Shown one piece after another: positions 10,187-20,187 of a DNA stretch of 64,000 nucleotides (position 1 is the first letter of the stretch; each line of letters opens with the position of its first letter). Location of the stretch: assembly GCF_921293095.1 (NCBI RefSeq), contig NC_060254.1, positions 2,666,001 through 2,730,000 of the forward strand. Direction: 5' to 3'. Both the position numbers and the translations under genes were made by a program. The notes beneath the pieces were generated by a model. The model had not been told where the DNA came from. It searched no databases and saw nothing but the letters and a program-made list of their open reading frames with translations. The stretch comes from Ischnura elegans. Lineage: Eukaryota > Arthropoda > Insecta > Odonata > Coenagrionidae.

Positions 10187-12600
10187 CCCCGTATGTAATC
10201 GTTACAGGTTTTACTTGGTGGAAATGCGATATATCCATAATAATAACTAAACTACAAATGGTAATTTCAGCACTTTAAGTTTAATCTCGACTGCCTAGAG
10301 GGTAATTTACAGCACAGATTGACGTACTTAGGAATCACTCCTAACGTTAAGCAATGGTATGCCTCTCGTATGAGATTTGGTGGTAAATTGACCCTTGTCG
10401 CGATCCATTGTTCATATTGTGATGATGTTGTCGCTAAGATTTTTCCTGATTTGAGTATTTGTGAATCGCTAAGGAAGTGCTTTCCCCAAGGTCAGACGTA
10501 TGTGCCACGCGGGCGATTTCTAAGAGAATTGCTAAAACATAATGATATATCTCCCACTGTTGGCTGATAGCGATAGTAATCGAGTTTTCACGTCTTCGTA
10601 GCTCCCTTGCTACGAAGATAATTCTGAAATAGTTTTCGTGGGCTTTACGCCAAGATGAGTGAATTTTTGGTAAGACCGTCCCATTTGACCGCAGATTGCC
10701 TTGGCGCAATGTAGTCAGTCGCATGGGTTTATGCTGAGAGCCTCCAAGATTCATTTAATAATAGCTTCGAGAGTTGAAATAGATACGTCTTCTTTCTGTA
10801 GTCTGCGTGTAATTGCTTAAACTTATCACAATTATTCCGGGATTCCATCTGAATTCAACCAACCAAGACCTTTTAGTTTTCTACTTTTGTTTTCCCATTT
10901 TGGCTGTTCACTTATATGGTCTGAACCATCAATATTGAAAGGCGATAATGTAAGTTAGTGGATTAACTATCGTTTTTCAAGAGCTTTTCCTACCTAAGCT
11001 TTTCCGTGGTAATAGTAGTCGGATGTTGCTACGATAATATTTCATAATTCATCTTTTATGCATTTAGTATTCTCGGTTCGTACATGATGACATAAGTATG
11101 TTGATATGTGTCTTTTTCTTATTACTTCCAGTAAATCGAGTTCGTGTGAAAGTGATGGCTTGTCTGTTATACCAGTGAGATTCATTGAAATGCTTCAACA
11201 TTGGAGAGAGATACTTGGAATTGATGGTAAGCATATTGAATTTTTTTTCAATATTATATTCCAATTTATTATGTTATATGCCAAGCAATTGATATCGTTT
11301 TGCTTATTATTGATCGTTATTTGAAATAGAAGCAAATCTTTTTACGTGTGTGGGGTTATATACTTAATTTTACGAACTAGCACTTGGGTTTTGCTAGAAT
11401 TGTTCCTCCGTGAGTTCCCAAAAAAATCATGTACTGGAGAAAATACTGAATTAGACGAATGGAACTTTTTTGGTCCAGGTTTTCTTGATGCAGATGGATG
11501 AGACGGATTTATTTTAGTTTTCCGTAGCATTGAGTTCTTGTTTCCAAATTTACCATTAGATCTCTTAGCAGCATCTAAAATCTTACCTTCATTAAATACT
11601 CGTAATGAGTATTAGCTTCTTCTGAATACACTTCACGAGTCATCGTCTGGGTATATTTGCACTTCGTGAATGGTTGACCTTATTAATTTCGCTGTTGTTA
11701 TTTCTTGGGGCAGTACTTTGATAGGTTCCTTTGTAACACTAAGACGTTTACGTCTCATTGTTACTCGTTATTATTGGTTCTCATGCTCTTATGAGATAGT
11801 ATTTTAACCTGATATAGAAATCTTGATAGTCCTGTCTCGTAAAAATTCACTGAAAATCTATTAACTTTGTAATGCGGACGGCTTTTGATATGTTCTTGCC
11901 TTGGTATCTTGAGGGTGGTTAATGGTATTGCAAAGGATACTAACTTAATCGTTCACTCCGTCCAAATGTATTTAGTTATAACGTCAGTTAACGATTCCGT
12001 GCAATTAGGAGATCCCTTCCATAGGTAATCACATGTAACGCTTAATATCCTTTCTAGCTGTTTATTTTGTCCTTAAGGACAACTATCACCGTCACTTTAT
12101 TTTTTCCAACGTTGTACGTGTGGGAATTTTTGAGTCGCATATTTCCACTGGATGAATTGCCTCCGTAATAAAAAAGAAAACAATATTATGAAACATAAGG
12201 TTGAAAATACGATCAAATAATTGTAACATGGTGGCTTCCTTCTGAGCTATGCTTCCTGAATTTTGCGGAAGATAGGCGCTCATCATCAGAGTTATTGACG
12301 TGAATTTTGGTCTTTGGCAAAGCTTTGGCGTCCGAAGATTGGTCTGCTTAGGTCCTTCTTTTGAAGGTTACCCTTGTTGCTGCAGGGATGACTTCCGAAA
12401 TAACTCCATTTTCAACCTTTTTTTATGTCATTGTTATAAGTCGATACCAGTTTCATCGGCGATAAATCTACCAACGGAGTTCTCGATCGTCCTTTGTCTT
12501 TAGCCAATAATTTTTCCTTATGTAATATTCTGCATGGAGTCATAAGTGTCGTATTAGCTTTGCTTTCTCATGTTGAAATTTTCTATTAGTTCATTTTCTA
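10187..12600 (+). repeat. Tandemly duplicated block, copy 2
   Basis: This copy aligns with copy 1 from about 10330 to 12390 and, in its last part (about 11890-12560), with the third copy at 32680-33300. It lacks the 6416-8393 insertion and so shows the empty-site sequence. A GC- and purine-rich stretch at about 9960-10090, between the two copies, is not part of the homology. No long frame is conserved between copies apart from the exon-like segment. Confidence 0.72.
11132..11226 (+). CDS. Exon-like segment, duplicated block copy 2
   Basis: A 95-nt segment follows 'attacttccag' and precedes 'gtaagc'. Its open frame encodes about 31 residues, including 'LSVIPVRFIEMLQHWREILG'. That residue pattern looks like the tail of an amphipathic helix and is more protein-like than copy 1. 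Retention of both splice sites and of the frame in two well-diverged copies suggests a real exon of a duplicated host gene. The gene itself is unknown to me. Chance preservation over about 95 nt cannot be excluded. Confidence 0.45.
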
Positions 12601-13207
12601 CATGGACTTGGTGTGCCGGTACATCTAATTCTTGTAACCCTCCTCCAAAATCACGCTTGTCGTAACACATCTGATGATCACATTAGATATCATTGAATTT
12701 CCTTCTGTTCCATTTTCCAGCGCTGTTAAGTTTCAATTTTCATACGTATAATTTATTATATTATTTCGAATGCTCCGTCTCGGAATTTCCCTTAACTTTT
12801 TATCTCAATTTATATATACCTACCATACCATTCCGAACTGAGTTAAGTTGGTTCAACAGACTCAACTCAGCATAGGTGGTGAGGTGGAAGGCAATAATCT
12901 TATCATCTGTCACAGTGACTCGTGGATCAACCAAATTCTTTGAAAAAATTATTTTCCTCGGAGTTTAGCTCATTCCACTTCCTAATCACCTGCAAATAAC
13001 TTTCAAAGTTTCTGGTATTTACACGTTAAGAGAAATTGCTTTTATGGTTGGCGTTGTTAAAATAGCCACAAATTTTCTTTTATTAGGATGATTATACTCA
13101 TTGCCATTTTTTCCACGTTGACATGATCTCCGTCACGGCTCTGGGGAGAGAATATTCCACTTTTCGCCGAAGGGTCGAAAAACATTTGTTCTTCCCAATC
13201 TAAGCAA
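12600..13207. other. No recognisable gene
   Basis: AT-rich sequence with only short frames. No RNA gene, repeat end or strong exon-like segment was recognised. Confidence 0.45.
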
Positions 13208-13429
13208 ATTTCCAAAACATTTCTCATGTCGTTCTCTTTTGTGTAATTTTGCAGTGACGCCGAGCTAAGCGTTTTTTCTGGGTATTACTCCTAGTGTTCG
13301 TCGGAGCTGCTTTCACAAATTTGAGCATGAAGTGAGAAAGAATTTGGTGCGGGAAGAGCATTTGGAACGAGCACGCCGGTGGAGAAAAACTTCACTGGAA
13401 TAATCCTGAATACGTGAGTGAGAAAAATA
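13208..13429 (-). repeat. Inverted dispersed repeat, arm B
   Basis: Reverse-complement partner of 3640-3860. On the plus strand, after 'aattttgcag' at about 13252, a frame encodes an arginine-rich peptide that includes 'HKFEHEVRKNLVREEHLERA' and then stops. The same frame in the partner copy is interrupted. Either this is one surviving exon-like copy of a small gene family or an open frame in a transposon fragment. I do not recognise the peptide. Confidence 0.6.
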
Positions 13430-14256
13430 ATTGTCAGTTGTTTTTCCTACTGGGCTTCTTGCGGTCATTTCTAAATTAATTTTCTGTCGGTCTATCCATT
13501 TTTTGTAACTCTCCTCCTTTGGGGAACCCAGCTAAGTACCATTAACCCTGAATTTTACAGAGAGTTTTCTTGGCTAACGATGTCATTCTTTTGGCCTACG
13601 TGTAATAGATGATATTATTCTCTAGTATGTTATTAACTTGAAAGCACTGTATGACGTAGACGTCATGGCGTCATAATGAGACATATTTCGTTGTTCCATC
13701 TTCTTTGGATGATTTTTAAAATGTTTCTCATTTCCCCCACTCTTCTCTCCACTTCCTAATTTTTACTCGAGTGAACCACTTTCTCTTCATCATTCTTCGG
13801 TGTAACCACAATTCAAATTCTACCACTATTGACATGTTTTGTAGTCGACCATGAGAAAATAATTTCCTATTCCCAAACCTTGTTCCTTCCTACCCGCCAT
13901 TCGATTGCCGCACCAAACCTATCACTATAAAAATTCCCGCGTTTGCCGCTTCCTGCTTTCTCGTCTCGGAATCTGAAAAACTTAAATGTTATGTTCCATG
14001 AGGAACTTTCCTATTGGAATAAAGTGTTTAACCCAATTTATATTGATGTCAAACAACATTTTTTTAAATTCTAATATTAAAAGTAATATAATTATGGTTG
14101 ATCTTTTCTTTTGGGCTGGTACTCCAAATCGTCGTAAATCCCCATAGTTAAGCCACGTTATTATGAAGGTAAAATCAGATAGAAATCGACACCACCGGAC
14201 ATTCTTTCGCACAATGGAACCTAAGGTATACTGGAAACGCCGAAACTTAGTTAAGA
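13430..14256. other. Flank before the Polinton; nothing recognised
   Basis: AT-rich sequence without a convincing frame. The 76-codon minus-strand frame at 13982-14212 has no recognisable features. Confidence 0.45.
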
Positions 14257-14262
14257 CACGGG
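14257..14262. repeat. Polinton target-site duplication, left
   Basis: The hexamer 'cacggg' immediately precedes the left terminus and is repeated exactly at 29751-29756 just outside the right terminus. A 6-bp target duplication is the known mark of Polinton/Maverick integration. Confidence 0.9.
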
Positions 14263-14790
14263 ACTACTAGTCCCGGGACTTTGGAACATGGGTCAATGAC
14301 CTCATGTTCTATAATTCTGGCACCCCCACCTCCTGACCCACCCCCACCTCCTTCCCCTCGTCGAACCCACCCCCACCTCCTTCCCTTCGCCGGACCCACC
14401 CCCGCCCCTTGGCATAACCCTAACCCCTCTGGAGGAACAGGGGTTCGATGACCTGACTTTCTAAGGGCAAAGCATCATTCTTTGTGCCATACCCTAGGGT
14501 GAGGGAGCTCCCTCGTCACAAGCCCAGCCCTAGTTTCGTAATTAAAGTGTCTTCGGAGATTTTGGAAATTCTTATGCAACCACTTACCCCTTCTCTCAGT
14601 GGAACAGGGGTTCGATGACCTGCCTTTCTAACCCTTCTTGGGACCCTAGCAACTCCTGCCTATAGGACAAAGAATAGCCTTTGCGCCATACCCTCCCACG
14701 TAGCAAAACCCAACCCTGATTTCATAATTAAAGTGTCTTCGGACATTATGGAAAGCAGTAACCTTTTCCGCTGGCCTCGTAAGTTGAAGT
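14263..14790. repeat. Polinton terminal inverted repeat, left
   Basis: The first 500 bp or so match the reverse complement of the right end at roughly 95 percent or better by eye, apart from two short insertions. The repeat has a short perfect palindrome at the tip (actagtcccgggactagt-like), then C-rich blocks with 'cccacccccacctcc', then about 1.7 units of the 186-bp subterminal repeat that is expanded at the right end. Confidence 0.93.
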
Positions 14791-14983
14791 CTCCGAGAAC
14801 CATAACCCTATTGATAAATTAAATCTAATTATTTATTACCAGAGGTTGCATGCGGGGTTTTTCTAAATAGTATAGTGGAAAGAAAGACATGGTACATTCG
14901 ATCATTTTATTTAAAAGGTTCATGAATACAAAAATATGATGAAAGAAAAATAAAATAAATGCATGTATCACATTTTCCATTCA

Positions 14984-15850
14984 TTAATCAGAGCCTGAGG
15001 AGCACACAGCGACATAATCAGAGATGAAATCATTTCCTTCGCGAGTTGATAAGACTGCGCGAATTTCCCTTGAAAGGGCTTCCGCGTTTAAGGAGTTTGG
15101 TGGATTTCCAATCTCTGACATGTTGATTTTCACATTGTCAACGTATTCACAAAAAGCTCTCTCGTGATTGCTATTGCTCTCACTGTGATATGAATTGAAA
15201 ACAGCATCAACGTATGCACTTACAAGTCTGAGAGTGAACGAAGACCATGCGTTCCGTTCCTCCCATCGCATTCTAACACAATCAGCATAGGCCAACAGTC
15301 CATCCCAAGAGGATTTCGCCGAGTAAACACTGGTTAGTTCATTATTGTCTTTCTTGTCCTCCAAGATGATGGATTTTGTGCCGTATATGCATTTAAATTT
15401 TAAAACACAATTCCCTATTGGGATACTATGCGGCACCGTATCACTATGAAAATATGAATTTATCAGTTTCTCATTTTTCATTAACTCACACCAGCCCAAA
15501 TAGTCCAACACGACAGAGCAGCGTCCAACTTTGCTCAGCGCTATGAAGGGGTTGCACTTGTTTTTCAAGTCAATGCCGATTGTCACTCGCTTTGTATCAC
15601 TGTAATTCACTTTATAACCACATTCAAGTATCCCGAGGTGTTGAGATTTTCGAGTCAGCGGCAGAGAGGGCTCACACATGGCTTGTTCCTCCTCTTCAAT
15701 CTCCGGCATGATGGACGGTTCGTAGGACGGACGTGTGTACCGGCGGCTATGGGATGGCCGAGGCGAGTACGGGCGTGAACCTCGACGATGGGACGATCCT
15801 CTCACCCCACCTCTCCCCGGCATCCGGAAGGAACCTCTAGGCGTGTCCAT
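14984..15850 (-). CDS. Polinton terminal-arm protein, unknown
   Basis: A 288-codon frame nearest the left terminus, taking the ATG at 15850. The open frame extends further upstream, but that part overlaps the protease gene and looks non-coding. Residues 1-45 are rich in Arg, Ser, Pro and Gly ('RGGVRGSSHRRGSRPYSPR'), then come an acidic patch (EIEEEEQ) and a globular C-terminal two-thirds without a motif I recognise. It is the last gene of the leftward array, next to the protease. The basic, low-complexity N-terminus would suit nucleic-acid binding or a virion role, but that is inference only. Confidence 0.6.
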   Translation of the reverse strand: MDTPRGSFRMPGRGGVRGSSHRRGSRPYSPRPSHSRRYTRPSYEPSIMPEIEEEEQAMCEPSLPLTRKSQHLGILECGYKVNYSDTKRVTIGIDLKNKCNPFIALSKVGRCSVVLDYLGWCELMKNEKLINSYFHSDTVPHSIPIGNCVLKFKCIYGTKSIILEDKKDNNELTSVYSAKSSWDGLLAYADCVRMRWEERNAWSSFTLRLVSAYVDAVFNSYHSESNSNHERAFCEYVDNVKINMSEIGNPPNSLNAEALSREIRAVLSTREGNDFISDYVAVCSSGSD

Positions 15851-15878
15851 GGCTGTGGGATGACTGGTGACTGTCCTT

Positions 15879-16445
15879 TCAGTGCTGGGCTCTTTCTGTT
15901 CTCTCCTGGTAGGGGTAAAGACGGAGGGAAAGAGGAGAAGCGGGGAGGGGAGGAAAAGATGGTCGCTTCGCACTGACGCTCGTATAGGGTGTAGATACTG
16001 TCGCGGCCCTCCCGACTTGCACGCAGAATAGAGATTTATACGTAGAGCATGAATTACACCGTCTATCGAATATTTTATCAAAGAGAATTAAAATGAGCCT
16101 ATCGTTGCAGTCGTGGTCTGCGCTGAATATATTTAAAAATTTCTTCATGGAAAACCCCGTGCAACGGTAAGCTAGGAATACGGATGTGTAAAGACCACAC
16201 GTTGCTGAAGTCCAGCTCTGGAGATGTACGTTGTTGTACCGCCATGACTTGCATTCCCTATTAAGAAAGGTTTTATGATCTTTGATAAGTGGAGGCAGTC
16301 CATAGCTATCAAAGTATTCCCCTTTTCCCTTTTCATCTATAAATATTCCAATCCAATGCGATCCAGACTTTCTCTGGGGGTCTGTATTCACTACCAGGGC
16401 TGAGGGATGAGTGCAGTTTTTAGGCAAGTTATCTGCTGCAAACAC
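15879..16445 (-). CDS. Polinton adenovirus-type cysteine protease
   Basis: The frame shows the adenain (peptidase C5) signature in order: His-Trp at residues 30-31 within 'GSHWIGIFID', an Asp at 46 within 'YFDSYG', a Gln at 76, and the nucleophile Cys at 83 within 'TCGLYTSVF'. In adenoviruses and Polintons this enzyme matures capsid proteins. It overlaps the end of the upstream BIR gene by a few codons and precedes the unknown terminal gene. The last 60 or so residues of the frame run into a low-complexity stretch and are probably outside the true enzyme. The assignment rests on catalytic-motif order, size and context. Confidence 0.88.
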   Translation of the reverse strand: MFAADNLPKNCTHPSALVVNTDPQRKSGSHWIGIFIDEKGKGEYFDSYGLPPLIKDHKTFLNRECKSWRYNNVHLQSWTSATCGLYTSVFLAYRCTGFSMKKFLNIFSADHDCNDRLILILFDKIFDRRCNSCSTYKSLFCVQVGRAATVSTPYTSVSAKRPSFPPLPASPLSLRLYPYQERTERAQH

Positions 16446-17295
16446 ACCTTTGAATAATGAACGAGTCTCTCAATGTTTGTTTAGAGCGCGCGTCAGTTGA
16501 ATACCGTCCATCTAGCTCACTCCTTTCGAAATGAGAAGTCCATCTCATTTCATACGTCTTTATGCACGATACATTGCACGTAGGTGATGATATAAATATG
16601 GGGCAGTAAGGATTCCATCGATGATGCTCCTTTTCTGGCAAATCCCATGCCTCCCAAGCCCCTATAGCAATACCACACACACTGCATATAGCAACGTCGC
16701 GTATTCCCGAATAGAAAAAGCCAGCATCTGCTAAACGTTTTGTACTTAAAGCAAACCTACTCGACGCCCCATTAAACGATTTAACATGTAATTCGGGAGA
16801 TGAAATCCTCTTCAATCCATCTTTGCGTAGCCATTTAAGGAGGTAAACGCAATTTATCGTTGAGTCAAACTTTCTGCTTCGATGATTAACAGGACAGATG
16901 TTAGTGGGTAGAGTAGTTTTGAATTTTAATTTCTTAAGAGAGGGGCATCCTAAAACTTCCAAATCGAGTACTTCCCGGAGAATCAAGACTTTTTTCAGGA
17001 ACTCGCACTTTTCTCGACCTTTTGAAAACACAAAAGTACACGCAGATGTATGATATTCTAGAATAAAGCGTAAATCTGTGTATTCGGTATATCCATCGTC
17101 CCAAGAGAGGCCGTGATAATGTCTTTTTAACCATAAATCCTCCTTCTCCTCTTTCTCACTTCTCCTACTCTTCGAATAGGGGGGTTTGAATAGCCATGTT
17201 TTTGCGCTGTTACTATCAGAGGTAACGATGGATAGTTCTTTTACGACTAGCTCGCCCTCGTGTTTGAAGCACTGAATATCCACAATAGCTGCCAT
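16429..17295 (-). CDS. Polinton BIR-domain protein
   Basis: A 288-residue protein in two parts. Residues 1-160 resemble a domain I recall from many uncharacterised arthropod transposon-linked proteins (starting 'VDIQCFKHEGELVVKEL', with 'YHGLSWDDG' and 'LGCPSLKKL'), possibly an RNase-H-like fold; that recollection is unverified. Residues about 180-235 form a BIR zinc domain with ligands Cys204, Cys207, His224 and Cys231 in the canonical C-x2-C-x16-H-x6-C spacing, plus 'LADAGFFYSG' and 'WEAWD'. BIR domains bind caspases or IAP-binding motifs in inhibitor-of-apoptosis proteins. The gene sits between capsid and protease genes on the same strand. A role in blocking host-cell death is a reasonable inference but is not shown. 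No RING domain is visible. Confidence 0.85.
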   Translation of the reverse strand: MAAIVDIQCFKHEGELVVKELSIVTSDSNSAKTWLFKPPYSKSRRSEKEEKEDLWLKRHYHGLSWDDGYTEYTDLRFILEYHTSACTFVFSKGREKCEFLKKVLILREVLDLEVLGCPSLKKLKFKTTLPTNICPVNHRSRKFDSTINCVYLLKWLRKDGLKRISSPELHVKSFNGASSRFALSTKRLADAGFFYSGIRDVAICSVCGIAIGAWEAWDLPEKEHHRWNPYCPIFISSPTCNVSCIKTYEMRWTSHFERSELDGRYSTDARSKQTLRDSFIIQRCVCSR

Positions 17296-17494
17296 CTCAG
17301 AGCGGCGTCACTTCGTACTGAAAGCTAGTTAGGAGTTCGAACGCTTATAAGTCTTGCCTCTCCTAGTTTCGGAACTCTCACCCCTATCCTCCTCCCCCTT
17401 CCCCTTTTCTCCCTCCTTTCACACTTCCCTCCACCTTGAGGTGTTCTTCCGCTCTCTCTCTCTCTCCTTCTCTCTCTCTCTCTCCCTACGGGCG

Positions 17495-18802
17495 CTAACT
17501 ACTGTAATCTACTCCGACATTGCGATGCCGATCGATTTCGAGAATATTATTAAATTCTGCGTACAACAGACAGTTTATAGTCTCGGCCAATGCGTTTTTA
17601 AATCTTACTTCCAGACGAAGGCTTCCATGCCTCTGTAGACTCCAATGAGAGGCGTTAGCCTCTAAATCAGGTGTCAGATCAAATGCGGTGAGGAAGTTAC
17701 CGTCCTTATAATCTTCCCTGGGTATACCATTGCCATCGTCTTGAAAGTGAATGCCTGTGCCTGAGAAGAGCGTGTGATAAGCCGGTAGGAAAAGGCCAGA
17801 TATCGAAAAATCAGGTTGCAACGGCCTGTTTGGAATCTGTTTCCCATCAAGATACAGAGACAAGAATGTGAGGTTGAAATTCTGGAAATTAAATGGATTG
17901 GATACCATATCTCCATTGAACGCTGCGTTTGAGACAAATCCTACAATCACACGCTTTGGAAGTTGTCCCAAGAAAATGTTATCCATAGTTTTACTCTGTA
18001 CATTCTTCGAAATCGTGATGGTCTTAATATCCACACGTGTGATTGGATATTTCGCTGTGGATTTTTCTAGAGCGCGACTGTGCCCTATTAGCACCGACGG
18101 GCTTATTTTCACTTTACGAATGAGAAGTGCCGCGTCAAGTATTTTCACTTTAACGTTGTCGTATATTCTCGAAGCCATCATGTTAAATTCCGACTTTGAC
18201 CGAACGAGTTTCAGACGCATCTCTACTCCGTTCAGAAGAAATTTTTCCTGGTTGAATAGATCGCAATGTAGATGGCCCATTAATTCTACAGAACGTCCTT
18301 CATCAGTGTATCGACGTCTTTTAATGGCTCCTGTATTTTTACGACAATCGTCCATTAACCCTGGTGTGTCAGCGTACCAGAGCGCTTCCGTGAGATGTGA
18401 AGTCTTCGCAGCGGGCCCGTAATTGAGAATTGTTTCAATGTATGCTCGATACGGATACGTATGACTAGGGGGCGTCACCAATTTTTGATTTAGAAAAACA
18501 TCCACTTGGGAGAATAGAGAATGGAGCCATAGATTTACCGGGCCGATTACAGAATCGTCCACAGCCAACTGTGTCGGTCGCTCTACTCGCGCTGTTATGG
18601 ATATAAGCGTATGCGAAAGATCTAAGTACTCCTCACCATGTCCTGGTATTACGAACTCCAAAGGAGTGTCATCGGACAGGGTAGAAACGGGTTTATAGTG
18701 TATCCACTGACCATCCTCGATACTCGTTTGTGTTGGCGGCACGGAAAAAAGATCGAGTTCAGACTTTACACATTCACAGGATTGGTGGTGCAGAAAAGAC
18801 AT
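17495..18802 (-). CDS. Polinton major capsid protein
   Basis: A 435-residue protein beginning 'MSFLHHQSCECVKSELDLF' followed by 'SVPPTQTSIE', a start I recognise from Polinton and adintovirus hexon-like proteins, which are predicted double-jelly-roll capsomers forming the icosahedral shell. It includes 'PGHGEEYLDLSHTLISI' and 'LWLHSLFSQVDVFLNQ', also typical of the family. It lies one base beyond the basic pVI-like gene and upstream of the BIR gene, all leftward, which suggests joint expression of structural genes. Length is normal for the family. Confidence is high from sequence words and gene order. Confidence 0.93.
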   Translation of the reverse strand: MSFLHHQSCECVKSELDLFSVPPTQTSIEDGQWIHYKPVSTLSDDTPLEFVIPGHGEEYLDLSHTLISITARVERPTQLAVDDSVIGPVNLWLHSLFSQVDVFLNQKLVTPPSHTYPYRAYIETILNYGPAAKTSHLTEALWYADTPGLMDDCRKNTGAIKRRRYTDEGRSVELMGHLHCDLFNQEKFLLNGVEMRLKLVRSKSEFNMMASRIYDNVKVKILDAALLIRKVKISPSVLIGHSRALEKSTAKYPITRVDIKTITISKNVQSKTMDNIFLGQLPKRVIVGFVSNAAFNGDMVSNPFNFQNFNLTFLSLYLDGKQIPNRPLQPDFSISGLFLPAYHTLFSGTGIHFQDDGNGIPREDYKDGNFLTAFDLTPDLEANASHWSLQRHGSLRLEVRFKNALAETINCLLYAEFNNILEIDRHRNVGVDYSS

Positions 18803-18803
18803 T

Positions 18804-19313
18804 TTAGGTAAATATGTCCTTCAAGTCTTGCTTAGAAATCTTTCTTGACAGGACCGTCGTCGTCTTCTTCCCCTTAATCTTCCTCTTCTTCTTTGAAGTA
18901 GATGTCTTACTCCCTCGGGTGGTAGTCTTCGACTGAGACTTCCTCTTACGCGTTTTCTGAATATACCCACCCCCTGTCATCCTCTGTATTTTACTCTCCG
19001 CCCTTCTCATGAGATTCTCTCCAGCCTCTAGAACGCGTTTGCGTATCACCCTTTTTACAGGCTGTGCATCGTTCGAGGCCAAGTCGCCAATGACATTCAT
19101 TCCGGTTCTAAGAGCCTCGTGACCCACGGTGCGAGCACCGCTTTTCAGTAATGGCAGCACGGATCGAAAGAGCCCTCCCAGAAACTTCCCTATACCGTGA
19201 CCTTTTTGATAGCTAACTCCCTGATAAACAGATCCCACCCCATTTCCAACCTGATTTAGGTAGTAACGAGTGTAAGGATCGTAGTTGTTATTCGTCTTTA
19301 CCATAGCTCCCAC
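18804..19313 (-). CDS. Polinton basic pVI/core-like protein
   Basis: A 169-residue strongly basic protein. Residues about 40-60 carry the segment 'GIGKFLGGLFRSVLPLLK', typical of the Polinton counterpart of adenovirus pVI/pX: an amphipathic helix after a glycine-rich run. The C-terminal 60 residues are dense in Lys, Arg, Ser and Thr, suited to binding DNA inside the virion. It is sandwiched between the penton-like and major capsid genes, overlapping the former by about 26 bp. The function is inferred from position and composition. Confidence 0.82.
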   Translation of the reverse strand: MGAMVKTNNNYDPYTRYYLNQVGNGVGSVYQGVSYQKGHGIGKFLGGLFRSVLPLLKSGARTVGHEALRTGMNVIGDLASNDAQPVKRVIRKRVLEAGENLMRRAESKIQRMTGGGYIQKTRKRKSQSKTTTRGSKTSTSKKKRKIKGKKTTTVLSRKISKQDLKDIFT

Positions 19314-20115
19314 GCTTGCGAAAGTGAAGTACTACAGCTGATGTCCCATAAAGAAATGGTATGGGATGACCCGCGTGAGTCCTTAAATCTATTTCTATCG
19401 TGTCAAACTCTCTCTTCATAATAGGAACGTAGAATGGTCTGCTGAAAACGTGGTTAACGTTGAGACCGAATTTTTTTTTCTCGGCCGCCGTACTAACTAT
19501 TCGCAGGAGAGGGGCTACAGTATCGCCTATTACCTGCGGCTCAACGATGTCGCAATAAACGTATATCTGAGAGGGGTAGCCTATATCGAGGTCAGGTTTG
19601 CGCCTAGCTTTTTTCTGCTCCACAATGTCACCCCCAGGCTCAAACCCTAGTTGCAACGCCAAAATTTCAGATATGGTAACAACTGTGTCTATCGCCTCAA
19701 TTGTAATAACTCCCCGTTCGTTGTAAGAAAATTTCACATCGTTAGAGCTAGAAATCTTCTTTAGATCTTCGTTAAATGTCTCAACGAGATCTACGATAGA
19801 TGAGTAGTGACTCGCCGGTAGTTTTCTGTAATAAGAGTCGTTGCTTCTGGCATGGTAAACGGAATATTCGCGCTGTTTACCATAAACGTTGCAAATTGTC
19901 ATTGGGAAGTGAATCTCTGCGAGAGAGACCTCCCACTGCCCGTCCAAAGAGATTTTTCTAGGCAGAAGACATGTAAATTTAGAGGTTGTGTTGCTCCCAT
20001 GACTAGACATAGAGCTGTTACTAGGGAGCGTGAGGTAGAACTCTTCAGACATCATAACTTCTTTATCGATGACGCTGGAATCCACGAGTTGAATTTGGTG
20101 GGATATCCTCTCCAC
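19288..20115 (-). CDS. Polinton penton-like minor capsid protein
   Basis: A 275-residue protein in the position of the minor (single-jelly-roll, penton) capsid protein. Family-like words are 'EEFYLTLPSNSSM', 'LDGQWEVSLAEIHFP' near residue 60, and 'YVYCDIVEPQVIGDTVAPLL' near residue 190, a pattern I know from insect Polinton minor capsid proteins. It precedes the pVI-like gene on the same strand. In related elements this protein caps the fivefold vertices. Confidence 0.86.
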   Translation of the reverse strand: MERISHQIQLVDSSVIDKEVMMSEEFYLTLPSNSSMSSHGSNTTSKFTCLLPRKISLDGQWEVSLAEIHFPMTICNVYGKQREYSVYHARSNDSYYRKLPASHYSSIVDLVETFNEDLKKISSSNDVKFSYNERGVITIEAIDTVVTISEILALQLGFEPGGDIVEQKKARRKPDLDIGYPSQIYVYCDIVEPQVIGDTVAPLLRIVSTAAEKKKFGLNVNHVFSRPFYVPIMKREFDTIEIDLRTHAGHPIPFLYGTSAVVLHFRKRGSYGKDE

Positions 20116-20187
20116 TTGACTAGCGCCTCTTTTCTGATCCCTCTCCCCCTCGTCTGAAGTACTTTATCTATTTTGAATGTCCTCGAT

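Noticed and set aside
10434-10754. 106-codon minus-strand frame in duplicated block copy 2
   Set aside because: The equivalent frame is not conserved in copy 1, so it is not coding.
17354-17638. Plus-strand Ser/Leu-rich frame in the Polinton
   Set aside because: Shadow of the capsid gene end and a CT-rich spacer on the opposite strand.
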